Positions 1 through 6,592 of a stretch of DNA of 6,995 nt are shown here, piece after piece; the first letter of the stretch is position 1, and each line of letters begins with the position of its first letter. The translations under genes were made by a program, and so were the position numbers. The DNA comes from Gammaproteobacteria bacterium (GTDB lineage: Bacteria > Pseudomonadota > Gammaproteobacteria > SZUA-229): NCBI GenBank assembly GCA_015484935.1, contig WFUQ01000209.1, positions 1 to 6,995 on the forward strand. The letters are read 5' to 3'. The notes under the pieces were generated by a model, which worked only from the letters and a program-made list of their open reading frames with translations, did not search any database and was not told the DNA's origin.

Positions 1-237
1 ATCTACGACTGGGCGAAACAACTCGATATCAACTATGCACCCAGCCTGGTGTTCTTCGATGCGGCAGGTAAAGAAGTATTCCGCTCCGATGCATACCTGA
101 AAGCATTTCACACCCAGTCAGTCCTGGATTACGTCGCATCAGGTGCCTACAAGACCCAGCCCAATTTTCAACGCTACATCGACCATCGCGCTGATACGCT
201 AAGAGCCAAAGGCATAGAGATCGACCTGATGGAGTGA
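1..237 (+). CDS. Thioredoxin-fold protein, C-terminal fragment (5' end off window)
   Basis: Reading frame 1 is open from the first base to a TGA at 235-237, giving 78 residues of the C-terminal part of a larger protein. The segment INYAPSLVFFDAAGKEVFR looks like the thioredoxin-fold stretch containing the cis-proline (APS), the following beta-strand and the beta-hairpin (VFFD, then GKEVFR). An alpha-helix (TQSVLDYVASGAY) follows, then a charged tail (residues about 57-78) ending in IDLME. The redox CxxC motif would lie upstream, outside the window, so whether the protein is an active reductase cannot be seen. SoxW-like and other periplasmic thioredoxin-related proteins end in a similar way. 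The GTG at 49 should not be taken as a start, because it sits inside the conserved fold and the frame is open upstream. The gene converges on the dehydrogenase at 309-1049. The fold is fairly secure; the exact role and partner are unknown. Confidence 0.7.
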   Translation: MYDWAKQLDINYAPSLVFFDAAGKEVFRSDAYLKAFHTQSVLDYVASGAYKTQPNFQRYIDHRADTLRAKGIEIDLME

Positions 238-260
238 TGGTGTTAGTCTTTGTTTTATTC

Positions 261-278
261 GCGTCCTGTTTGCGTCCT
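261..278. repeat. Short direct repeat GCGTCCT in the intergenic gap
   Basis: GCGTCCT occurs at 261-267 and again at 272-278, 11 bases apart. Both copies lie in a GC-rich island (TTCGCG at 258-263 and 278-283) within otherwise AT-rich spacer between the thioredoxin-like gene and the dehydrogenase. The copies are visible directly. That this belongs to a dispersed intergenic repeat family is only a guess. Confidence 0.35.
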
Positions 279-285
279 TCGCGGC

Positions 286-307
286 AAAAAAACTATTGCC
301 AATAGTT
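286..307 (-). terminator. Probable intrinsic terminator of the dehydrogenase gene (AT-rich)
   Basis: On the minus strand the sequence one base after the dehydrogenase stop codon (309-311) reads AACTATTGGCAATAGTT followed by a T-run. It can fold into a 7-bp stem with a 3-base loop (arms at 291-297 and 301-307), and the T-run corresponds to A286-A290 on the plus strand, extending into the arm. Position and polarity are right for a Rho-independent terminator of the minus-strand gene. The stem has only one G-C pair, so it would be weak. No T-run follows the hairpin on the plus strand, so it should not stop transcription of the thioredoxin-like gene. Confidence 0.4.
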
Positions 308-308
308 A

Positions 309-1049
309 CTATCCCGCAAAATCTTCAGCAACGAATACCTGCCCGGTCTGTTCGATATCACCACTCAGTAGTGTCACATAATATTTGGCTACTTCGTCCG
401 GCACGGGTAGTTGGCTAGGATCTTCCCCGGGGAAGGCGCGCGTTCTGAAATTGGTACGTACCGCAACAGGGTCAAACGCATTCACCGGAATGTGACGGGA
501 TTCCAGCTCCTTCGAAAGCAGGCCCATCAGGTTAGCGGCACCGGCTTTGGCGACGCTGTAAGCGCCCCAGTACGCGGTCTGTTTGTTGTCAGTATTGAAT
601 ACGATGCAGGCGGATTCGGATTTTTTGAGTAGCGGGATGCAGGCTTTACTAAGCATGAACGGTGCGTTCAGGTTGACCTGCATCACTTTGTACCAGAGCT
701 CGACATCGTACAGTTCGATCGGGCTGGAGGCACCTAGCCAGCCTGCGTTGTTGAACAAGGCATCCAGGCGACCGAACGCCTTGTCGATGTTCGTCTGTAA
801 TTCCTGGTAGTCATCAGCAGATGCACCCTCGAAATTCATCGGGTAGATGGCCGGTTCCGGGCCGCCCAGTCTGATGATCTCGTCATAGACAAGTTCGAGT
901 TTCTGTACGGTTTTGCCCAGCAGGATGACGGTGGCACCGGCTTTGCCACATGCCAGTGCCACGGCTTTGCCTATGCCGTCTCCGGCGCCGGTGATCAGGA
1001 TGATTTTATCGTCCATATGAAAGCTGGAAGGTAGCGTTATTTTGCTCAT
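309..1049 (-). CDS. YciK-like short-chain dehydrogenase/reductase (SDR)
   Basis: A 246-residue classical-type SDR with a Rossmann fold that binds NAD(P)H; the substrate is unknown, as for E. coli YciK, which it resembles most. Visible landmarks are the cofactor motif TGAGDGIG (20-27), the structural NNAG (100-103), N126, and the catalytic Y164 and K168 in YSVAKAG. The segment from VNAFDPVAVRT to AFPGEDPSQL also matches the YciK pattern of a conserved T-x-x-R-x-x-AFP-x-EDP region. The length is close to the usual 250. The start at 1049 is preferred over M12 because family members have a short leader before the glycine motif. A purine-rich AAGAGAA (complement of 1052-1058) lies just upstream, though very close. 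The serine normally 13 residues before Tyr164 is absent: that position is Phe151, and the nearest hydroxyl residue is Thr153. The loop is also about three residues shorter than I recall for E. coli YciK. The gene is divergent from mnmC and probably transcribed alone. Confidence 0.88.
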   Translation of the reverse strand: MSKITLPSSFHMDDKIILITGAGDGIGKAVALACGKAGATVILLGKTVQKLELVYDEIIRLGGPEPAIYPMNFEGASADDYQELQTNIDKAFGRLDALFNNAGWLGASSPIELYDVELWYKVMQVNLNAPFMLSKACIPLLKKSESACIVFNTDNKQTAYWGAYSVAKAGAANLMGLLSKELESRHIPVNAFDPVAVRTNFRTRAFPGEDPSQLPVPDEVAKYYVTLLSGDIEQTGQVFVAEDFAG

Positions 1050-1134
1050 GGTTCTCTTGAGTGAAGTAGAATCGGGTATCTATCGATACTGAATCCGTTT
1101 ATTTTACCTCACAATTGATTGCCTTCCCTACAAA
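1050..1134. promoter_or_regulatory. Divergent intergenic region, candidate promoters for the SDR gene and mnmC
   Basis: These 85 bases separate two divergently transcribed genes and must carry both promoters unless one lies inside a coding region. On the minus strand, TAAAAT (complement of 1101-1106) matches five of six bases of a sigma70 -10 box and would give a leader of about 45 bases for the dehydrogenase, but no good -35 box stands in front of it. On the plus strand, TTGAGT (1057-1062) is a possible -35 box with a poor -10 candidate, TATCGA (1081-1086), after an 18-base spacer. GTATC-TATC-GATAC (1076-1089) is an inverted repeat that could be an operator or chance. The box assignments are tentative. 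Confidence 0.3.
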
Positions 1135-3057
1135 ATGTCGTATCTGAAATTACACTGGCAAGACGGTGTACCCTATAACCCGGTCTACGGAGATGTGTAT
1201 TATTCTGCGCAGGGTGGTATCGAGGAGACCCGCCATGTATTTATACAGGGGAATAATCTGATCGAGCGCTTCGCAGTGACTGAACGATCGTTCAGTATCT
1301 TCGAGACCGGTTTTGGCACCGGGCTGAATTTTGTGGCGACGGTCAGAGCCTTTCTGGATGCCGCAGAAGACGGTGTCAGTCTGGATTATGTCTCCATCGA
1401 AAAACACCTGTTGCATCCGGACGATATCGCCAGTATCGCGCAACGGTTTCCTGAGTTGGCAGATGAGTTTGCAGAACTGTTGCGCGGCTATCCTGAGCCA
1501 GTATCGGGATGGCACAGGATTGCGTTGTTTGATAACCGTGTCCGCCTGACTTTACTGATAGGTGATATCGAAGACCTGATCGACGATGTGCGTATACGTG
1601 TCGATGCCTGGTTCCTCGACGGGTTTTCGCCATCACAGAATCACGCCATGTGGAGTCATAGATTGTTTGCCAGTATGGCGGACAACAGTCATACCGCAAC
1701 CAGCTTTGCGACTTATACGGTAGCAGGTGATGTCCGGCGTGGATTGCAGGCAGCGGGATTCAGTATTCAGAAAGTACCGGGTTTTGGCAGCAAGCGTGAG
1801 ATGCTGACAGGACGTTATCAGAGTGATAACCGGCAGTCGGTGCTGCCGTGGTTTGAACTGCCGGTGAAGCAGGAAGCCACTGAAAAAGTGGTTGCAATCG
1901 TGGGTGCAGGAATCGCAGGGCTGACGACGGCGATGCAGTTCAGTCAGCGCGGCTGGAAGATTTTGCTCATCGATGCGGAACGACAGATCGCAGCCGGTGC
2001 CTCCGGGAATCCGTCGGGATTGGTGTTGCCGCGTCTATCGATGGATGATGAGCGTGACAGTTTTTTTGACCTGCAAGCCTTGATGTTCGCTCGACAGTGC
2101 TATCAACAACTGCAACAGAACAGCGATGAGCCTTTCTGGTTCCCGTCTGGTGTCGAATGTGGTTTTGATCCGCGCAAGGCAGACAAGTTGCTGGCTATCG
2201 ATTTTTTGCAGCCGGTATTGCGTCAATCGGCAGAAACAGAATTGACAGCTGACTACAGCTGGTTATGCAATCGTTACGCAGGCTGGTTGCGACCACAGAG
2301 ATGCTGTCAGGCGATATATCAACGCTGTTCTGATTCGATCACATTGATACATGATACGGTCACAGATGTGAGACGGGTCGAGCAGGGGATCGAGCTGTTA
2401 GGGGAAGGCGACAGGCACATCGCGCAGGCATCGCATGTGGTGATCGCAAATGCGGGTGATGTGGATAAGATAGCCGGTGTCGGTGAATTTCCCGTCAGTC
2501 GTGCACGTGGTCAACTGAGTGGTATTCCTGCTGCCTGTTGTGGCGAACCGGCTCACGTGCCATTGTCCGCTGAGTCCTACAGCACGCCTGCCTATGAAGG
2601 GATGTTTTATGCCGGTGCCAGTTATGATGAGTCTGACGATAGAGGTTTGTCTCAACGTGATCATGACGACAATATGGCAAAACTGGCGAGACTTCAGCCG
2701 TGGTTGAAGTTGGCGGCGGCAGAGTTGAACGGCAGGGTGTCTTTTCGTGCCAACAGTCTGGATCGCGTACCCGTAGTAGGGGCGGTTCATGATGTGTCGT
2801 TTTTTGAACAGGTGTATCACGATCTGCGTCATGGTAAGCGCGCCGGACTATACCCCGGGGCGCAACATATCGCGGGGCTGTATATCAATGTTGCACACGG
2901 GGCGAGAGGATTGACCTCTGCATTTCTGTCGGCAGAGATCATCGTCAGTCTTGTAGAAGCTACGCCGGTTCCGGTCGCCGGATCGATACTGGATCACCTG
3001 AATCCGGCGCGGTTCATGATAAAGCGATTGAAGCGTGCTAAGCGATGTACTGATTGA
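1135..3057 (+). CDS. mnmC: Bifunctional tRNA mnm5(s2)U biosynthesis protein MnmC
   Basis: This cytoplasmic enzyme catalyses the last two steps of wobble-uridine (U34) modification. The FAD-dependent C-terminal half removes the carboxymethyl group from cmnm5(s2)U to give nm5(s2)U. The N-terminal SAM-dependent half (MnmD domain) methylates that to mnm5(s2)U. It acts after MnmE/MnmG. The methyltransferase part (about 1-245) shows ETGFGTGLNF (57-66, SAM loop) and DAWFLDGFSP (157-166), whose D162 corresponds to the catalytic-site Asp of E. coli MnmC (D178 as I recall it). The oxidoreductase part (about 250-640) shows the dinucleotide motif GAGIAG (257-262), the acidic end of strand 2 (D280), GASGNPSGL (288-296), RGQLSG (458-463), DRVPVVG (543-549) and the C-terminal FAD segment HGARGLTSA (588-596). 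At 640 residues it is close to the 668 of E. coli and appears complete at both ends. ATG1135 is the only plausible start, since the frame upstream reaches a TGA at 1090-1092 without another ATG, GTG or TTG. No clear Shine-Dalgarno precedes it. The 3' end overlaps the convergent cyclic-di-GMP gene by 20 bases. Confidence 0.96.
   Translation: MSYLKLHWQDGVPYNPVYGDVYYSAQGGIEETRHVFIQGNNLIERFAVTERSFSIFETGFGTGLNFVATVRAFLDAAEDGVSLDYVSIEKHLLHPDDIASIAQRFPELADEFAELLRGYPEPVSGWHRIALFDNRVRLTLLIGDIEDLIDDVRIRVDAWFLDGFSPSQNHAMWSHRLFASMADNSHTATSFATYTVAGDVRRGLQAAGFSIQKVPGFGSKREMLTGRYQSDNRQSVLPWFELPVKQEATEKVVAIVGAGIAGLTTAMQFSQRGWKILLIDAERQIAAGASGNPSGLVLPRLSMDDERDSFFDLQALMFARQCYQQLQQNSDEPFWFPSGVECGFDPRKADKLLAIDFLQPVLRQSAETELTADYSWLCNRYAGWLRPQRCCQAIYQRCSDSITLIHDTVTDVRRVEQGIELLGEGDRHIAQASHVVIANAGDVDKIAGVGEFPVSRARGQLSGIPAACCGEPAHVPLSAESYSTPAYEGMFYAGASYDESDDRGLSQRDHDDNMAKLARLQPWLKLAAAELNGRVSFRANSLDRVPVVGAVHDVSFFEQVYHDLRHGKRAGLYPGAQHIAGLYINVAHGARGLTSAFLSAEIIVSLVEATPVPVAGSILDHLNPARFMIKRLKRAKRCTD
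3038..3057. other. Tail-to-tail overlap of mnmC and the GGDEF/EAL gene
   Basis: The mnmC stop TGA lies at 3055-3057, and the minus-strand stop TAG of the GGDEF/EAL gene lies at 3038-3040, read as CTA on the plus strand. The final six codons and stop of each gene therefore share these 20 bases on opposite strands. Neither gene can have a terminator between the two stops. Each transcript must end inside the other gene, so their 3' ends are complementary. Confidence 0.9.
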
Positions 3058-6000
3058 TCGTGCCGAGTTGCTGGCTGATGATCTCTTCCAGCGGTGCAGG
3101 GCGGTGCACCCCGTAACCCTGAACGAAATCGACACCGATCTCTTTCAGCGTCTGGATGATGTTTTCATTCTCTGCGAATTCAGCGATGGTGCTGATACCC
3201 ATGACGTGTCCGATCTCGTTGATCGCTGCTACCATCGCATGGTCGGTCTTGTTGTTGACCATATCCCGAACGAAACATCCATCTATCTTCAGGTAATCGA
3301 CAGGCAGGTTCTTCAGGTATTCGAATGATGACAACCCGCTGCCGAAGTCATCCAGCGAGAACTTGCAACCCAGTTCCCGTATATCGGAGATGAACTTGCG
3401 TGTCTTGTAGATATTGGAGATGGCGGCTGTTTCGGTTATCTCGAAACACAGTTTGTCAGGCGATATGTGGTATTCCGTTATCTTGTTCCTGATATAGTCT
3501 GCGATATTTTCATCATTCAATGAGTTGCCGGAAAGGTTGATGGAGTACATGCAGTCGAGGTGATCGTTCTTGCTGATCATGTAGAAAACGTTGCTGATGA
3601 TATATCTGTCTACATCGCACATCAGGTTGTAACGTTCGGCAGCCGGGATGAATGCGTTCGGTGTGATGATCTCTCCGCTGTCATCGAGCATGCGTACCAG
3701 TATCTCCAGATGTTGTTGTGTCTCTGAATGTTGCAGTGAGCGTATCTCCTGTGCATACAGTACGATCTTGTTATTATCGAGCGCGTGCGAGATGCGGGAT
3801 GCCCAACGCATCTCCTCCTGACGCTTGGCCATGGCGGCATCTTCATGCTGGTATTCGTATACACGATTTCTGCCAGCGTCCTTGGCGGTGTAACAGGCGA
3901 CGTCTGCGAGTTTCATCACTTCCAGTGAATCGGTCGAGTCACTGTTGATCGCGACCATGCCGATACTGACCCCGATCGTGAATATCTGGTTATCCCATTT
4001 GAACTGGAAATCGTTGATGATATCGATGATCTTCTGTGCGATCTGCTTGCCACCTTCAGATGTGCAATTTTCAAGGATGATGCCGAACTCGTCACCACCG
4101 AGTCTGCCGATGACATCACCTGCACGTAGGCAGGATTGCAGGAGTCGTGTCACCTGTCTGATCAGTTCATCACCGGCATCATGACCGGAAGTGTCATTGA
4201 CCAGTTTGAAACGATCCAGATCCAGGTAACATAGAATGTGTTGCTGGTTCTCTTTGTGGCGAGCATCGTAGATGTGTTCGGATAGCTGTCGATCAAACTC
4301 ATTCCTGTTCGCCAGTCCGGTCAGAGCGTCGTGTGTCGCCTGATGTCGGATGATATGCTCCATGTGACGTTTCTCCGTCTCGTCATGGAACACGATGACG
4401 ATACCCTGGATGTTGCCGCCATTATCCGTGATCGGTGACATCGAACTTTCTATCTCGCGCTCATGGTCGCATTTTGACAATAATGTGATCATGCTTTTCT
4501 TGATGGCCGTACCGTGAGACAGGCAGACCTCAACCAGATTGTGCAGCGGTTCGCGGGTCTCGTGATCGAGGATACGGTATACATCCTGCACCGGAAGACC
4601 GCGCGCCTGATGCAGTCCCCAGTTGGTCAGGGATTCGGCGATATGGTTCATGTACTCGACTTCGCCTTGCACGTTGGTCGTGATCACCGCGTCACCTATC
4701 GAATGCAAGGTCACTTCCGCCCGTTCCTTCTCTGCTTCGAGATCCTGTAACAGGCAGTGATTGGTGAGCAGGATCTCTATGCTTCTTGCTAACTGACCGA
4801 TCAGGCGTTTGTCGATCTCATTGAAAGTCCCTGTCTTCTTGAATAAGGTGAGCGCACCATAGGTGCTGTTCTTTATATTGACCGGTGTGACAAAGGCAGC
4901 CGAGACTTCGAATTTGTTTTCCACCAGTTTTCTCGAACGGACATCACTACGGATATCATCTATATTCAGCGCTTCGTTGTGACGGATGGCATGCGCACAG
5001 AGGCTGCTGCCATTCAGTGACATGGTTATTTTTCTGAGTTTCGAGGATTGATGTCCTTTAGCGCCGATGAAGGTGAAGTGTTCATTATCCGGTGCCACGA
5101 TAGGTGTAGCGGCGAGCGAGGCATCGGTCAGTTTCAATGCGGTCTCACAGGCCTTGTTCAGAAGCTCTTCCTGCTCGTGTGAATGCAGCAGTGCACTGGC
5201 AGACCAGTTTTCGATATCCAGCAAGCCTTGCTGGTAGCGTTTACTCTTGAGTGTCGATTCGGTCCGTGCGATCTCGATGGTAGCTTTCGATGCTGCCAGA
5301 TTGAGTATGTTCTCGAACAGTAGTACATTATCGATTGCTTTATCATCAATCGTCGCAAGCACGCCGATAGTCTGGTTTTTTTCGTTCTTGATGGCGACAC
5401 CGAAATAACTCTCTGCATCTTCGATCAGCTCTGGTATCCATTTGCGGAAGTACTGATTGAAACCTTCGTTGTAGTACAGGCGACCATCGTTGACGACATC
5501 GATGCAGGGTGAGTCCTGAAGTTCGTATACAAAATCTTCGATAAACTTATCGCTGTTTATGTAGGTCAGTCGAGCCTGTTCATCGTTGTCGAGGTAACTG
5601 ATATACACGCATCTGGTCTTCAAGGCGTGTTTGACTGATTCGAGCAGGGCGCAGATGCTGTTACCATCGGTTGCATTATCCTGTACCAGTGTCGTCAGGG
5701 CAGCTTCAGTACGTTTGCGTACACTCACTTCCTTGTTGAGACTGATGTTGGATTGAGCCAGTGTGTTCCGGTTCCGTTTCAGGTCCGAGAACAGATACCA
5801 GATATAACCGATCAGCGTGATACAGCCAAGCAGCAGCATGATGTTGAAATATTTGGTGTTGTTCAGATGTTTGATCTGTTCGGTTTTGATGCGCTCCAGC
5901 ACTTCTTCAATCAGGTAATCGATGTTCAGACTGTTGAACTGTTCGACGATGGCATCGAGTTCCGGCAGTTTTTCCACGACCATGAGGCTGTGGTTGATCA

Positions 6001-6592
6001 GCGATTTCAGGCGGTAGTCCGGGTTCGAATTTAATTTATCGACGATGGGGTAGATGTCCATCGCTCTCATCTGGGTCGGGTTGTTCGTGTACTCAAGAAC
6101 GAGAGTGGTCAATCTACCCAGAGTGAGGTTCGACGCGCTGGTGTTATTGCTGTCATACAGTTCACTGCTCAACTGATAGAAATACGACAGCGAGTTCTGT
6201 GCGATCGCATTGTAGGTCTTGAACTGTTCAACCAGTAGCTCCTGCTCACCGACTGCAATTTCGATCTGATTGATGAGTGACTGCATCACTTCGTCAGTTG
6301 CGAACGAACCTGATCGGGCTAATCTGTCGGTCGCATCTTTTACCTGTTCCAGTGATTCGTTTAATGTATCGTACTGGTTGATACTGTTGTTACGATAGCG
6401 CAGGATATCTCTATGCAGCTGGGTCTGATACTGCTGGAGACTTTTTCCGGTATCCAATGGGCTCGATAGTGGCGAGTTCACAAAACTGCTGTTGAAATAG
6501 AACAGCAGTATAGTGATAAACAGCGCCCCTATGCTGGCGATCTGACTGGCACGACTATTCATATGCAGATAACTTTCACTGTTGATATTCAT
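3038..6592 (-). CDS. Membrane-bound cyclic-di-GMP cyclase/phosphodiesterase: helical sensor-GAF-GAF-PAS-GGDEF-EAL
   Basis: An 1184-residue inner-membrane signalling protein predicted to make and degrade cyclic-di-GMP. Domains in order: TM1 (about 17-37); an extracytoplasmic all-helical region (38-247) resembling the DAHL sensor type (LHRDILRYRNN at 59-69, then repeated amphipathic helices); TM2 (249-268); a short coiled linker (270-300); GAF-like domain 1 (about 300-445); GAF-like domain 2 (about 465-610); PAS (about 622-740, ending FHDETEKR); GGDEF (about 750-915); EAL (about 930-1176). The cyclase site is intact (D791, D793, N799, D800, GGDEF 832-836), with the inhibitory RxxD site RAGD (823-826) five residues before it. 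The EAL site reads EIL (963-965) but keeps NLSG (1019-1022), EITE (1051-1054), DDFG (1081-1084), KID (1102-1104), AEFAE (1137-1141) and QGY (1158-1160), so phosphodiesterase activity is likely. ATG6592 is chosen for its good ribosome site; ATG6562 (M11) is a weaker alternative. It overlaps the upstream peroxidase gene by 17 bases. Domain edges are estimates. Confidence 0.94.
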   Translation of the reverse strand: MNINSESYLHMNSRASQIASIGALFITILLFYFNSSFVNSPLSSPLDTGKSLQQYQTQLHRDILRYRNNSINQYDTLNESLEQVKDATDRLARSGSFATDEVMQSLINQIEIAVGEQELLVEQFKTYNAIAQNSLSYFYQLSSELYDSNNTSASNLTLGRLTTLVLEYTNNPTQMRAMDIYPIVDKLNSNPDYRLKSLINHSLMVVEKLPELDAIVEQFNSLNIDYLIEEVLERIKTEQIKHLNNTKYFNIMLLLGCITLIGYIWYLFSDLKRNRNTLAQSNISLNKEVSVRKRTEAALTTLVQDNATDGNSICALLESVKHALKTRCVYISYLDNDEQARLTYINSDKFIEDFVYELQDSPCIDVVNDGRLYYNEGFNQYFRKWIPELIEDAESYFGVAIKNEKNQTIGVLATIDDKAIDNVLLFENILNLAASKATIEIARTESTLKSKRYQQGLLDIENWSASALLHSHEQEELLNKACETALKLTDASLAATPIVAPDNEHFTFIGAKGHQSSKLRKITMSLNGSSLCAHAIRHNEALNIDDIRSDVRSRKLVENKFEVSAAFVTPVNIKNSTYGALTLFKKTGTFNEIDKRLIGQLARSIEILLTNHCLLQDLEAEKERAEVTLHSIGDAVITTNVQGEVEYMNHIAESLTNWGLHQARGLPVQDVYRILDHETREPLHNLVEVCLSHGTAIKKSMITLLSKCDHEREIESSMSPITDNGGNIQGIVIVFHDETEKRHMEHIIRHQATHDALTGLANRNEFDRQLSEHIYDARHKENQQHILCYLDLDRFKLVNDTSGHDAGDELIRQVTRLLQSCLRAGDVIGRLGGDEFGIILENCTSEGGKQIAQKIIDIINDFQFKWDNQIFTIGVSIGMVAINSDSTDSLEVMKLADVACYTAKDAGRNRVYEYQHEDAAMAKRQEEMRWASRISHALDNNKIVLYAQEIRSLQHSETQQHLEILVRMLDDSGEIITPNAFIPAAERYNLMCDVDRYIISNVFYMISKNDHLDCMYSINLSGNSLNDENIADYIRNKITEYHISPDKLCFEITETAAISNIYKTRKFISDIRELGCKFSLDDFGSGLSSFEYLKNLPVDYLKIDGCFVRDMVNNKTDHAMVAAINEIGHVMGISTIAEFAENENIIQTLKEIGVDFVQGYGVHRPAPLEEIISQQLGTINQYIA

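Noticed and set aside
49..237. A separate 62-residue protein starting at GTG49
   Set aside because: The frame is open to the window edge and the residues before position 49 continue the thioredoxin fold, so this is the end of a longer protein.
1150..1699. Minus-strand frames of 121 and 107 residues opposite the MnmC methyltransferase domain
   Set aside because: Both are opposite conserved SAM-binding codons and show no domain of their own.
2398..2832. 144-residue minus-strand frame opposite mnmC
   Set aside because: It lies wholly opposite the conserved FAD domain of MnmC, has no recognisable domain and has a basic, low-complexity composition typical of an antisense shadow.
3093..3110. Hairpin GGTGCA-GGGCGG-TGCACC as a terminator for mnmC
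   Set aside because: The 6-bp stem is real, but no T-run follows on the plus strand and it encodes conserved residues of the EAL C-terminus, so a terminator call is not supported.
3035..3328. 97-residue plus-strand frame after mnmC
   Set aside because: It lies almost entirely antisense to the conserved EAL domain, which explains the open frame; no family resemblance.
5753..6034. 93-residue plus-strand frame opposite the sensor region
   Set aside because: It is antisense to TM2 and the helical sensor. Its hydrophobic and FD/FQ-rich composition is what the reverse of that region gives.
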